A DNA stretch of 64,000 nucleotides, taken from Acrasis kona. Its lineage: Eukaryota; Heterolobosea; Eutetramitea; Acrasida; Acrasidae. Below the pieces are notes generated by a model, which was given only the letters and a program-made list of their open reading frames with translations, did not search any database and was not told the DNA's origin. A program made the translations under genes and the position numbers. The stretch spans positions 88,773 to 152,772 of the forward strand of contig JAOPGA020001408.1 of the NCBI GenBank assembly GCA_026419775.2, in the 5' to 3' direction. The number at the start of each line of letters is the position of its first letter. The first letter of the stretch is position 1. This document shows positions 1 through 10,319 of this stretch, piece by piece.

Positions 1-1061
1 TTGAAATCCTCCCCTGACCATGATCTTTGTAGAGATGCTCTTGCAGGGAATATTATCCTCTAACATAAAGACAGGAATGTGCTTTGCAAAATCATCAGCG
101 ATATACTGCCATGAAGAAAATTTTCCAGCACTGCTCTCCAAAATAGCATTCGTATTGATTTCTAAAAACTTTGTTTCAAATGAAGGGCACAAATTTCTTA
201 TGAATTTGAAACAGTCAAATTCAGACCATACTCCTTTGTCACTTTATGTGATTAGATTATTTAATTAATAAACAACATACTTCTGTACAGGAAAAAATAT
301 GTTAGCCATGCAAGATGCAATGTATTTGTTAATGTCTGTAGTTGAATAGTGACTAGTTTGCAAAGTAGTGTGTCCAGCTTTAGTGGTAGCTCTGTTTATA
401 GCTCTTAGTATGTCATCATTTTGAAACATAAACACTGCATCACAAAAGCTTTGTATGTGAGATAAACTGAGTAAACAATTATAATGCTGCATTGGAGTAT
501 CTCCGTGGGCAAAAGGAGCCACGCAGATTGAGATAATATACATGGTAGGATGCTTGTTTCTTATTTCTTCTATCAAGCGAGATCCAAGCCCTGAACCGGT
601 GCCTCCGCTTAGAGAATGAATAACCACACATGCTTTTGCATAATCACAGCTTTCTAGCTCTCTTTCAAGAAGCTCCATTGCATCTTGTAGGAGCATGTCT
701 TTTCCGTATCCTTCAGGTGCACATCGATCCGTCATACCCTTACTATTTCCGCTGAAGTTATATCCGAGAGCCCAGTTGTTTCCACAGCCACTTTGGGAAA
801 ATCTAACGTTGCTAATGTTATACAGCTCATTGTTTTCTCCAATTATTCTTTGAATCACCTTTGGCTCGCTATCTATCATAATACACCTGGCGTATCCATT
901 GCCATGAAATAGCCCACCCTGAAAACCAGAGTTCTTTTGTGATCTCCTAGTATTCGTTTAGATCATTTTAAAAGTTATACAAACTCTTTTCCAGCAATTT
1001 TCCAAAACTCATGACCGACTTGATTCCCACATTGACCCACCTGAACAAAAATTAAGCTCAT
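1..1061 (-). CDS. TUBD1: Delta-tubulin (3' end beyond window)
   Basis: Delta-tubulin is a centriole and basal-body tubulin needed for triplet microtubules. Exon 1 (981-1061) starts with ATG and encodes the tubulin nucleotide-binding start VQVGQCGNQVGHEFW. Exon 2 runs from 933 (or 918; two in-frame acceptors exist) to 281 and holds DSEPKVI, the delta-type SGCGNNWALGY and the tubulin signature GGTGSGLGS. Exon 3 (241 to the edge) continues the C-terminal domain (EFDCFKFIRNLCPSF, then KSISTKIMVRGG). GNNWAxGY with MEPKVI-like context separates delta from alpha, beta and gamma tubulins. The 39-nt intron at 280-242 joins in phase. It is divergent from Nup133, with only 68 bp between the start codons. 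The protein is cut by the window start. Confidence 0.88.
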
Positions 1062-1129
1062 CCAATTTTGTTTTTGTAACGAACCCAACCAAAGGTTACA
1101 CATTGCTGTTCAAGGACCTCATAGAGAGA
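1062..1129. promoter_or_regulatory. 68-bp bidirectional promoter, delta-tubulin / Nup133
   Basis: This is all the DNA between the two divergent start codons, so it must hold both 5' UTRs and core promoters. It contains a 6-bp inverted repeat (TGTAAC ... GTTACA) and T- and A-rich flanks. No TATA box is evident. Function is inferred from position only. Confidence 0.5.
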
Positions 1130-4100
1130 ATGGTTCGTGTGCAAAGTTCAAGCGATATGAATTTGGATAGCCCAAGTACAAAGCGTAAAAGGTTATCGTA
1201 TGACTCCGTAACGGAGGACTACCAAACAATAGAGAAGATTGGTAGCGTATCACTATTCCCCTCATTAAATGGATCTCGTACAAAAGACCTACAGTCGTTC
1301 AAAATAGATAAGCATGGACTGGTTTCCAAGTCGTGTGGCAAAGATCTTCACATTTTCGATATTCGCTCTCCAAATAAAGTTTATCTTTTCGAGGCACCCT
1401 TATCAGACCTTGGCAAACCATTCATGACGTCCATAATCAAACCACACGAAAACAGCAGCACTTTGAGCTTACTTGTAGTGGCGTCAAATGGTGTATATAG
1501 ACATTGGGAGGACATTGAATACGAAGATACTTTTACTGAATCCGTCATTGCACTAGTTGACGATCAGGAAACCTATTTTGAATTTCTAGTTGAACACCCA
1601 ACCGAAAGAGTAAGTACCTTCAATTCTTCCATTGTAACACTTTAAAAGGGTTTATTAATCGTGAGCACAAATAAGGGAAATCAAATAGAGTTATTAAGAC
1701 ACGCTGGTAATGAGTTACATTTATTTGGTCCCTTGAACACTCCAATCATTGATTACAGCGAAACAACAACGAACGAAACTTCATTGTTTTCGTGGTTGCC
1801 TTGGTTTAAGCGGAAAGTAGAAAAGAAGCACTTGACGTCAGATTACCTTGAAGAATACATGATCGCTGTACAATTTGTGGAGGACACAATCTACACCCTC
1901 ACAAACATACACATTGTAGCATACTCTCTCAAGACAAAACAAGTCATACACGTTATACCCATATTGAGCAACATCAAGGAATTACTTGAACTAGGTGATG
2001 AGGTTGATGTGAACATTCTTGACCTGTCGTGTCCAATCAACGGAGAGCACTACATGGAAATACTTTTATCCTACCAAGACGTTAAGGTTTATAATGTTGT
2101 CCACTCACTAGAAGTCACCGAAGCACATGAGATCAAACACAACGATCCCATCCTAATAGACAAGGCCACACAATTAGGCTACCAAGGAACATTATTCAGC
2201 ACCAACGAAGAAACCATACAAGTACTTTTAAATAACGATCAGCTACATACCATAAGCAGAATCAATCCCAAACAAACACAACACACATTCGACACGCCAA
2301 TCAAGTGCGCAAACATTACACACGATGATCGCTTTTATCTAATCGACAATCAAGGGTCCACATTCCTGGTCATCAACACGAGCCAAAACAACCAACCCAC
2401 CCACACCATCACTACCAGTCAAGAACCAATTGCGCCCGATCGACAACACTTTTTCAGATCGCAAGCATCAGAGATCGTAACGCGTGCGAGGCTAGGTACA
2501 TTCCACAATATTGACTACCATCCAGAAAGCATCACGTTAGCAAGTCGTTACATCATTGATCAAAAACCAAGTAATTCCTACCAATGGCTTTCCATTCAAG
2601 ACATGCCCGAAGATGAAGAAAATCAACGAATCATTCAACTCGTCGATGATTTGGATCCAAAAGTACCGACGCTCATCACGCAAGAACTCCGAAAGAAGCA
2701 AAGAACGCACGCCAATCTACTCCAATCGTTGGTCCGCTGTGGAACGTTCGATCGATTGCCAACATTGAAACAATCACAAATCATCAGCGACGGCGAGCTC
2801 GTCAACTTTTGCATTCATTTGAGAGAATTACAAAATCAATTCAAAACACAAACCAGAATCCATCCGACTCACTCCAAGGACCACAAATTATACAAATTAA
2901 AAATGAGAACATTGAACGCATCGCTCTTAAAAATCTGCGAAGCAAAGAGAGCAGAAGATATCATCAACACCGAGAACTTTTATTCCAAATCGAGTCTCGT
3001 TTATCAATTGTTCGATCACTTGCATGCATTACAAGAATCACAATTAGAAGAGGAACGAAACGATCAATTCCATGGAGACGAAAGGGACGTGACCACTTTA
3101 TTGTGTAATTTATTATACGTGACGTGCATCAAGAGCGCACGAGAGTACCACGTGGATCTGAACGAATTCGATTCTGATCATTTCAAACCGATCAGCATCG
3201 ATTTGCACGTGATGGATCTGATGGCGAATCAAATTTCGATCGCTTGCAGCAATCCATCGCGACAACACTGCGACGACGACGCCACCGTTCAACAAATAAG
3301 CACCATGGTCGATTTCTTGTTGGAATTCCATCACGCGTCGCCCATCGTGTCGAACCAATTACTTTTACATTTGCACCATTTGAGTCCAGATCATGCCGTC
3401 GCATGTGCCGATCGACATTTTCGATTCGATTCGCTGATCGACATGTTGGTGACGTGTCCATCTCCACACACCAAACAAGCACGAACGTTACAAAAACTAA
3501 TCAACAAGTATTCCGGCCATCACGACGATTCGTTCGTCATCAAGGTGTTCCAACGATACGTCGATCAAGGATGGGCCACCACATTGCTAACTCATCCCAA
3601 ATGGAATCAACAATTTCCACATTTGATCAATCGAGTGATTCGTCACAAGGATCAATTAGCATGGATTCATGCGTCCAAACATTTACGAGACGATCACGAT
3701 CGCTTCGATCGAGAATACATTTTGCAAATGAAGAATTCTCTGATGAACATGGCACTGGGCACCAATCACCTGAGGGATCGCGTCGTTCGATTGAGCATGT
3801 TCAAATTGTCCAATTTGATTCAAGACGATGACGAATCGTCGAATGTGGATCATACGTTATTGCTCAATACTTACAAGATGCAGAAATTATTGAGCACCAA
3901 GTATTCGTTGGATGCGTTCAGGAGCAGTTGGTTGGATCAATCGCCAGCGGCATCCAGCACCAATCAAACCATGTCGCAGAAACCATTGCTGCCCAATCAA
4001 ATCATTGCATTGGTGCAACACGAAATCAACGCGAATCAATTACAAGATTTGATCGACTATGCATCCGATAGTCAAGAAATGACGCAACAGTTACAAGCCA

Positions 4101-4438
4101 TTCTATATTGTAGATTAGCATGTGCGATGAGCATTTATGACGATTGGCACGACGAATTAGATTCGAACGATTTGGTTTGCATCTACAAGGCTGCGTTGGT
4201 TAGTAGTTTGGAATTGAGATTGGAAGACGAACAAGGAGATGCATCGGACGATCAAATGGACGAGGAACATTTGGTACAAGTGTTGAAGAGGTCGGTGTTT
4301 TATCAATTGGCGAGGAGATTTATTGGCAGAAATAGCATGTTGAGCAGGGATGTGGTGGGTTTGTTGAACGAACCGGAGGCTTTGATCAAGTACTTGCCTG
4401 CTCTGATTGATTTGTTGGAGGCTGACATGTTACAATAA
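1130..4438 (+). CDS. NUP133: Nucleoporin Nup133-like (Y-complex)
   Basis: Nup133 is a scaffold subunit of the nuclear pore Y complex, with an N-terminal beta-propeller and a C-terminal helical solenoid. CDS is join(1130-1609,1649-4438), about 1,089 residues (human about 1,156). The 39-nt intron is phase 0 with donor GTAAGT. The start is the ATG at 1130, after upstream non-ATG sequence. Support: basic KRKR near residue 20, then the propeller with NGVYRHWEDIEYEDTFTE and LLIVSTNKGNQIELLR, matching the cognate Nup133 strands, followed by roughly 600 residues of helices without enzymatic motifs. The TAA stop lies inside AATAAA, and the convergent neighbour ends only 9 bp away. Family assignment is good; Nup155-type propellers are the alternative. 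Confidence 0.72.
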
Positions 4439-4447
4439 AAATATATT

Positions 4448-6913
4448 TCATGTGTGTAATGTTGCTCTTGTTTGTATTTGTTTTGTGGAGTGTATGGTGA
4501 GATTGAAATGGGCCTCCATGCCCTCTTGAAATGTGGAGCATACCAATAGGCACGTGGCGACCTTTGTTTTTCTTTTGGTTACTTTTGGCGACATGACTGT
4601 GGATAGGATGGAATCATGATTGCTGCTCCAATTGGATCGCTTGCGCAGGATTCTTTCCGAAAGTACTTCGCCACCGGTGCTGTTGAATAAAAACATGGCC
4701 ACCCTTGGTTTGAGTTGGTCTGGTTCCGTGTCGACATTTTTTGGTACAATGTCGCTTAGAATGCACAAGACGTGTGTGTCTGGATGTGATGCTATAATTT
4801 CGTAGCATGGATTGTAAGGGAATAAATCATCTCCTACATTTCCTCCCGAACATCCCTTGACCCACGATCCCTTGAATGTTGCCGTATGTTCGTAGCAATG
4901 TTCTGGAAGTTGAATCAGTTCCACTCTTCTATCGTAGATTGGTGGTTCGTCTTTGCATTTTACTAGAATCTCAAACTCTCCTATTCTTCCTTCGGTCAGT
5001 GGGTACGGTATAATGATAAAGTACCGGAACTCACTGTCGCCCCAGCTATAATCAGAATCAACGGTGAGATTAATGCTGGCTTGTTTTCCATTTGATTCCT
5101 CTGATTTGAACATCAAGGGTATGTTCTCCAGTGACGTTATTGGAATACGTACATCCTCTTTGATGTTATAGTTTTTGGCGTCTATTATATACATTCTCAT
5201 GGGTTGCCATCTATCGCCTATCCTTGATAACTCGGAGTAAATTCTTGCACAAGTCCCGTGCGACTCTCCTCTTTCTACCCTTGCTAGAAATTGAGGTGCA
5301 TGGTGCACTCGTGGGAGAGAAGCTCCAGGAGTATTAAAATGATTCCATCCACCTTTGATCTTTGAACCAGGATCATCGGGTGCTCTTCTATTTAAATCTT
5401 GGATACTTCTGAATCCAAAATGTGCATTCTCTTCTCCTGGAGTCACCTTAATGCCTGAATTTAAAAGCGTTTCAATAGTAATCTGGAACATTACATCTCT
5501 GTCGTTCAACGTTTTTATGCTTGATCTAGTCGCTACAATTTTATATTCTACTCCTTTTTTCAAATGCTTTTCAAATGTAAAGCTCGTTACTTGCCCATCG
5601 ACAGGGTTTGTAGATTTTGTAATTGTAAAATCGCTTTTACTTGTAGGCATCTCATTCTCAAACGTTTCAAAGCAGCCACTAACCTCTATATCATTGTTGT
5701 TATCAATTTGGTCATTACAAATACTCATTACGAATATACCATAGGTGTCTTCGCATACTGCTACATAAAAAATTGGAAACTGAAATTTAAGTTTCCGATG
5801 CTTTCTGATGACTGGCTCGCCCATCCATGTTGATTTTGCTACATTAATTATTGTCTTTGGAACTAAGTCTCTGCACTGCATCTCTTCTGAATCACTCTTT
5901 ATGGATAAGCTAAAGTTACCAACACATAAAGCCCGGCTTGTACAACACATAATCATATAGCTACCTTCAACAAGAAAGCATCTTAGCTCGTCAGAGCTGT
6001 TATAGGTCTGTAAAGGAAACATTGTATGTGCGTGACACCTATCCTCGACATCATTTATATTATAATTACTATCAACGTCCTCTTGCTTACATTTTATCAC
6101 AACAAATCCAGTTAAAAAATCTGCTGTTTCACCTTGGTCCACAAGTACTTCTTGATCATATTCAGTTTTATGGAGCTTTAGTATGATTCTAGTTGAGCTA
6201 GGGACCTGAATCTTAAATCCAGGATTATACAACATCCAATTTGCGTTCTGTTTGTCAGTGGGACATCCTCCGTAGCAAGAAAATTTTCTCCAAGAACCTG
6301 ACATTTTCAAATGAAAAGGAACATCATCTAAACCAAAAAGACCACAATTGAATAATTTTGGTGTCATGATGGTGAGCTCATGATAAACACCAAGATTGTT
6401 TATAGTAACTTTATAATCTGATTCGAGACTCTCCTTATTTACTAGATAAACGCAATAAGATTCTGATTCTTTGATCTTCATTTTTCCTTCCGCGATAAAA
6501 GTTCTTCTAGTATTGTTGTTAATTATCATTTCTTTTTCTGTCAAAATAGCTTCATATTCTTCTCCTGTATCTTCATCTATTTTTATAGGAGGTGCCATCG
6601 GTGTAGAAGCAAATGATGTAAACTGTCCTTCCTCCGTCTGCTTATATATAGATATCGAACAATACTCCATAATGTCCGTTTCGAGGCATATAGATACTGC
6701 ACCTATGGTTGCTGATTTGTCATTCTTTTTATGTTTTTGTACTTTGGTAATCTTAACCATGAAGAATGGGTTCTTCTTTACTTTGAACTCTTCATCGTTA
6801 TTTAATGGTATGAGTGGTCTCTGATAATTTCCAAGCCATGCTCCACTAGCAGTCAATGCCGCCTGTTTACTTTTATCAGTTAAAACAGCGCCAGTGGAAC
6901 CCCCTGCCCCCAT
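4448..6913 (-). CDS. Calpain domain III repeat protein, putative N-myristoylated, no protease domain
   Basis: This single-exon protein of 821 residues starts MGAGGSTG, which fits an N-myristoylation site (Gly2, Ser6). It carries several calpain domain III-like (C2L) beta-sandwich units. Their W-x-x-G signatures are GSWRKFSCYGGC...NPGF (about residue 205), GGWNHFNTPGAS (about 525) and GSWVKGCSGGNVGD...YNPCYEI (about 690). No Cys-His-Asn papain-fold core is visible, so I do not call it a protease. Domain III binds phospholipid and calcium in calpains, so a lipid-anchored scaffold is the likely role (inference). It is divergent from the flagellar gene DRC8 across 42 bp, which hints at shared regulation. 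Kinetoplastids have comparable acylated calpain-like proteins in the cytoskeleton and flagellum. Confidence 0.72.
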   Translation of the reverse strand: MGAGGSTGAVLTDKSKQAALTASGAWLGNYQRPLIPLNNDEEFKVKKNPFFMVKITKVQKHKKNDKSATIGAVSICLETDIMEYCSISIYKQTEEGQFTSFASTPMAPPIKIDEDTGEEYEAILTEKEMIINNNTRRTFIAEGKMKIKESESYCVYLVNKESLESDYKVTINNLGVYHELTIMTPKLFNCGLFGLDDVPFHLKMSGSWRKFSCYGGCPTDKQNANWMLYNPGFKIQVPSSTRIILKLHKTEYDQEVLVDQGETADFLTGFVVIKCKQEDVDSNYNINDVEDRCHAHTMFPLQTYNSSDELRCFLVEGSYMIMCCTSRALCVGNFSLSIKSDSEEMQCRDLVPKTIINVAKSTWMGEPVIRKHRKLKFQFPIFYVAVCEDTYGIFVMSICNDQIDNNNDIEVSGCFETFENEMPTSKSDFTITKSTNPVDGQVTSFTFEKHLKKGVEYKIVATRSSIKTLNDRDVMFQITIETLLNSGIKVTPGEENAHFGFRSIQDLNRRAPDDPGSKIKGGWNHFNTPGASLPRVHHAPQFLARVERGESHGTCARIYSELSRIGDRWQPMRMYIIDAKNYNIKEDVRIPITSLENIPLMFKSEESNGKQASINLTVDSDYSWGDSEFRYFIIIPYPLTEGRIGEFEILVKCKDEPPIYDRRVELIQLPEHCYEHTATFKGSWVKGCSGGNVGDDLFPYNPCYEIIASHPDTHVLCILSDIVPKNVDTEPDQLKPRVAMFLFNSTGGEVLSERILRKRSNWSSNHDSILSTVMSPKVTKRKTKVATCLLVCSTFQEGMEAHFNLTIHSTKQIQTRATLHT

Positions 6914-6955
6914 CTAGTATCATATGAGTTCTTGGGCAACCGAACTGTAATCAAT
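6914..6955. promoter_or_regulatory. 42-bp divergent promoter, calpain-like / DRC8
   Basis: The two start codons lie 42 bp apart on opposite strands. The stretch contains no room for separate promoters, so the pair is probably co-expressed. No known motif is recognised. Confidence 0.45.
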
Positions 6956-7523
6956 ATGAGCAAACCAGGCACAGCTGCCGATAAACCAGGACTAACCAGT
7001 AAAGCGGAGGAGCTCCAAACTAAGATTAGGGAATCATTCAATCTATATGAAAATGAAGGAATGATTGACGCGGAGTAAGTCGCGCTGACAACAAGTCTAA
7101 TTAATACAAAAAGTGAATTGGCTCATTGTGTGCATTACATGAATTTAAATCCAACACAAAGACAAATAAAGAAAATGAGAGAGGAGGTATTCTTTTCTTT
7201 TTTCGTTTGTGACACTTTAGTTTGGTGACGATTTTATACCATTTGAGAAGTTTGAGCCTGTTATGATGAATATACTCTTGACAAATACTTATGACGACGA
7301 ACTCATGCTGAGAGATACCGAAGAGACAATTGCAAAAGCATTTGAGATTTTAGATAAAGAGAAGAAAGGATACCTAGAGACAGAGAACCTCGTCCGTTTA
7401 CTAAAGACATATGGAGAGCCAATGGATGATGACGAAATTAGAGAATTTCTGCATGCAGCTGAGGATCCAAGTGCTCATCAAATAAGATACGAAGAATATT
7501 CACATGTGCTGTCATCAGAATAA
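6956..7523 (+). CDS. DRC8: Dynein regulatory complex subunit 8 (EFCAB2), EF-hand protein
   Basis: DRC8 is a calmodulin-family subunit of the nexin-dynein regulatory complex of motile cilia. CDS is join(6956-7074,7114-7186,7221-7523), 164 residues, about the human EFCAB2 length. The introns are 39 and 34 nt, and phases 2 and 0 close perfectly. Support: the first EF-hand region FNLYENEGMIDADEL, then IPFEKFEPVMMNILL, closely resembling IRFEKFLPVMTEILL of EFCAB2, then AFEILDKEKKGYLETENL and AAEDPSAHQIRYEEY. The canonical Asp ligands are only partly kept, as in the family. The TAA stop overlaps AATAAA. The next gene, eL43, converges and ends 56 bp away. Confidence 0.85.
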
Positions 7524-7578
7524 ATGTAAAGTGGTTTGTATTGAAACACGTTTTTAAAATAGTTATTCTGGCATTTAT

Positions 7579-7993
7579 TTATTCAAGTTCTCTCAACTCA
7601 CGTAGACGACGGATGGTACTTCTTACGGTGGTGGCAGCGTTAGTGCTTTAAAAGTTAGACAATTATGTGAAATGTGAAACATACTGTAGTGACCAGGCAC
7701 CTCCGGCTTGGGTCTTTCCGCATGATGAGCAGTGCCAGATTCCGACTGCTGTTCTCTTGAAAGCGTATTTACCGCAGAAGTGGCAGAAGTGCTTAGCCTT
7801 CCTTGTGATTTCGTACTTCTTGGCACGCTTTCTTAAGTTGGCACCATATCTGGTTCCGTACTTTCCGACGATTCCTGCCTTCTTAGTTCTTTTGGACTAT
7901 ATAGTGTAAGTATTATTTTTCTCATAACCGCATGCCTTCGCTATCATATATGAAGGTACAACAGCATGCGGTCATACAATGTTCACGTACCAT
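7579..7993 (-). CDS. RPL37A: Ribosomal protein eL43 (L37a)
   Basis: eL43 is a zinc-binding protein of the large cytosolic ribosomal subunit. CDS is complement(join(7579-7645,7685-7896,7991-7993)), 93 residues. Exon 1 is only the ATG. Exon 2 begins [20 protein letters not shown] and holds the C4 zinc ribbon CHFCGK ... WHCSSCGK. Exon 3 is the basic tail [13 protein letters not shown]. Intron 1 is 94 nt, far longer than other introns here, and contains a strong hairpin. Intron 2 is 39 nt. The stop codon is in AATAAATAAA. The sequence match to the family is almost full length, so this call is very secure. Confidence 0.95.
7924..7975 (-). other. Strong hairpin inside eL43 intron 1
   Basis: On the gene strand the arms ATGACCGCATGC and GCATGCGGTTAT pair over 12 positions with one G-U wobble. 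They enclose a 28-nt loop with a smaller CTTC/GAAG stem. Removing the 52-nt hairpin shortens the 94-nt intron to 42 nt, which is the normal size in this window. Confidence 0.75.
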
Positions 7994-8087
7994 TATGTGT
8001 AGAGGGCTTGTGAAATATTTTCAACAATTTTTCAAAAAACAGAGTTGGCCTATGAAAACCGTGTGAATAAGATTACAAAATATTTAT

Positions 8088-9186
8088 TTAATCTTCATCA
8101 CTAAATGGATCCGCATCCTCTTCGTCGCCATCCATGAGCTCAAATTTAATGTTACCATAGTTTGTTTCTAAAGTCTTGCCAATCATCGTAGCAGGGTCCA
8201 CATGCATCAACGGCTCATATTCCTCAATCTTTGTGAAGGCCCATTTCCTCTCAATGTCATAGTAGGCTCTACCTTCTGCACTAAAGATTTGAACACATAT
8301 CGTCCCTCCGTCCACAATCATCCACAGTTCGCTGTCTTTTCCTTCGATGGAAGGCTTTAATCCATTAATCTTTCTACTCTTCAGCATGTTAACAATGTGT
8401 CTTGCCATGGCTAACATGTGCGTCCTGCTTGCACCGGTCACTACAATCATGTAATTCGCCCAGGAGCATTTCTTCTTTAAATCAAAAACTACAAGGTCTT
8501 GTGCTTTATCTTTGTACAAAACGTCCAAATATTCTTCTAATTGTGGTGTCTCTCCAGTGTAAAAGTTTGCAAAGTACTTGCTTTGACTTTCGTATTGTTT
8601 TTTTTCTACTTTTGTTGGTTCTGTTGGTTGTAGGTTTTGTTTTTGGGTGTGGAACATTTTTGTTAATTCTTCAAACTCTGGATCCGCGTCCTTCTCATCT
8701 TTGTTTACAAGCTCAAGTTTAACCGTAAATTCATTGTCATTTTTAATGTAATCGGATATCACGTTCGTAAGTACATCTTCATTTCCAACACCCTTGGGCA
8801 TCTTTACCTTCTTTCTCTTTGCTTTTGGCTTTTTAGTTGTTGTGTTGGCGGAGGGTTGGACAGTTTCATGTTGTGTGTCGACGTTATCATTTGAGACAAC
8901 ATCATCATTTGGAGTACGATCTACATTCGATCTGGGAACCTTGTTCGGAGTATTTAAAATCTTTAGATCCGATTTAAAAGTATCCGGTATGTTCGATCGT
9001 GGATTTATCGTGGCCTTGCTTTTCGTTGATTTCACATTTGAGCTTTTCCCAACTAGTTTGGCGTAACTCGTGCTCGGTAGCCTGATAAGACTATTCAGTA
9101 ACAATGCTTGTCTTCCACAAAAGCTATCAAGTTCAGTTCATCAAAAATGCAATGTTCAAGTCTACCTTTTGTACATTTGTAAGATA
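8088..9186 (-). CDS. MALSU1: Mitochondrial ribosome-silencing factor, RsfS/Iojap/MALSU1 family
   Basis: RsfS-family proteins bind uL14 of the large ribosomal subunit and block premature joining; MALSU1 does so in mitochondria. The conserved domain is at about residues 180-310: YLDVLYKDKAQDLVVFDL, then WANYMIVVTGASRTHMLAMA, then ELWMIVDGGTICVQIF, with AYYDIERKW closing it. The N-terminus (MYKSFCGRQALLLNSLIRLP) looks like a mitochondrial targeting peptide. The middle is Lys-rich and disordered. No ATG exists in the main exon upstream of that peptide, so I infer a tiny exon 1 (9176-9186) and a 52-nt intron to 9123. A 68-nt alternative intron from an upstream ATG is possible. It is divergent from the pseudouridine synthase by 40 bp. 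Confidence 0.78.
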
Positions 9187-9226
9187 ATGCCATTATTACA
9201 ACACATGCAATTACACAAGCAATTAG
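9187..9226. promoter_or_regulatory. 40-bp bidirectional promoter, RsfS / TruA
   Basis: Only 40 bp separate the inferred start codons. Both products act on RNA or ribosomes, so shared control is plausible. No motif is recognised. Confidence 0.4.
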
Positions 9227-10184
9227 ATGAGGTACAAGCTTGTTCTTTCGTACTTGGGGCATAAATTTAATGGATGGACGCAAGGCGAAATTAAAAGCGA
9301 TACTGTATGCGCAGTTCTTGAGGTATTTCATGTCCACACAGTCCTAAATTCGAATACACATTAGAAAGCATTAAAGCAGATTGGAAAGCAAGATATACAA
9401 TTGCATGGTTCTTCTAGAACAGACATAGGAGTTCATGCCATTAAAACAACTGCACACTTTGACTTTCAACGCCGCCATCGTATCACCAACGAGCTGGTAT
9501 GTTTCGCTCTCACAATCAAAATAACAAGAATCTTAGCAAGAGGACTATGAGCCAGAACAAATGAAAAGAATGATAAATTCGCTGAAAAGTAGCGATTATG
9601 TTAAAGTTCTTGAGGTCCATCAGGTGCCTGCAACATACAATGCGAGGAGAGATGCAGTAGAACGCTACTACATGTACCGTATACTTCAAGTACACAGCAA
9701 AGAAGATGCTGCATACAGACATCCTCTTCTCATGGATAGAGTATGGTTCTTGGACACTAGAGAGGGACAAAAACGTCTTGATGTTGCAAAAATGAGGGAA
9801 ATTTTACCACACCTCACAAGTGGTCGAATGGACTTGTCCTCACTATGTAGAAGAGCAGAGAGATTGAAAAGATATCATGGCGATGAGCACGTAGTACGCA
9901 GAATTAATTCCATCGAAGTTGAGGAACTTGAATGTAACAGTAACCCAGAAATAACTTGCTCTGAATGGAACAAAGAAATACGTATTCATGTGAAAGCACC
10001 TTCTTTCATTCATAATCAAGTACGAATTTTGGCAGGCTTGCTGATGGCGGTTGGTAGAGGTGATTTGTTGCCTTCCTCCATACCTGATTTAATTGCTGAT
10101 AAAAAGCGTCATTCAAAGGTGATGACTGCTCCGGCCTCTGGATTATATTTGATGAATGTTAAAGAAAAATCCGACCTCACATAA
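9227..10184 (+). CDS. TruA-family tRNA pseudouridine synthase
   Basis: The enzyme isomerises uridine to pseudouridine in tRNA. CDS is join(9227-9322,9365-9496,9537-10184), 291 residues, with introns of 42 and 40 nt that keep frame. The start MRYKLVLSYLGHKFNGW matches the TruA opening strand. The catalytic loop GSSRTDIGVHA holds the catalytic Asp of the RTD motif. The C-terminal half has APSFIHNQVRILAGLLMAVGRGDL, a typical TruA dimer and active-site segment. Length is like bacterial TruA rather than eukaryotic PUS1 or PUS3 with extra domains. I cannot tell nuclear from mitochondrial action. Confidence 0.85.
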
Positions 10185-10319
10185 CATTAATAATTGACAT
10201 TTGAATAAAAAGTTTTCTGGTATTTTGTCTTTGCATCACTGGGTGTCATATGATTTTGTTTTGCTTGTAAAGATCGATCAACCCAATACATCAAACCGCC
10301 CTTGTAACTGATCAAGCGC

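Noticed and set aside
3113-3831. Several 80-195-codon open frames on both strands inside Nup133
   Set aside because: Arg/Ser-rich shadows of the GATCGA-rich coding sequence of Nup133; no start context or homology.
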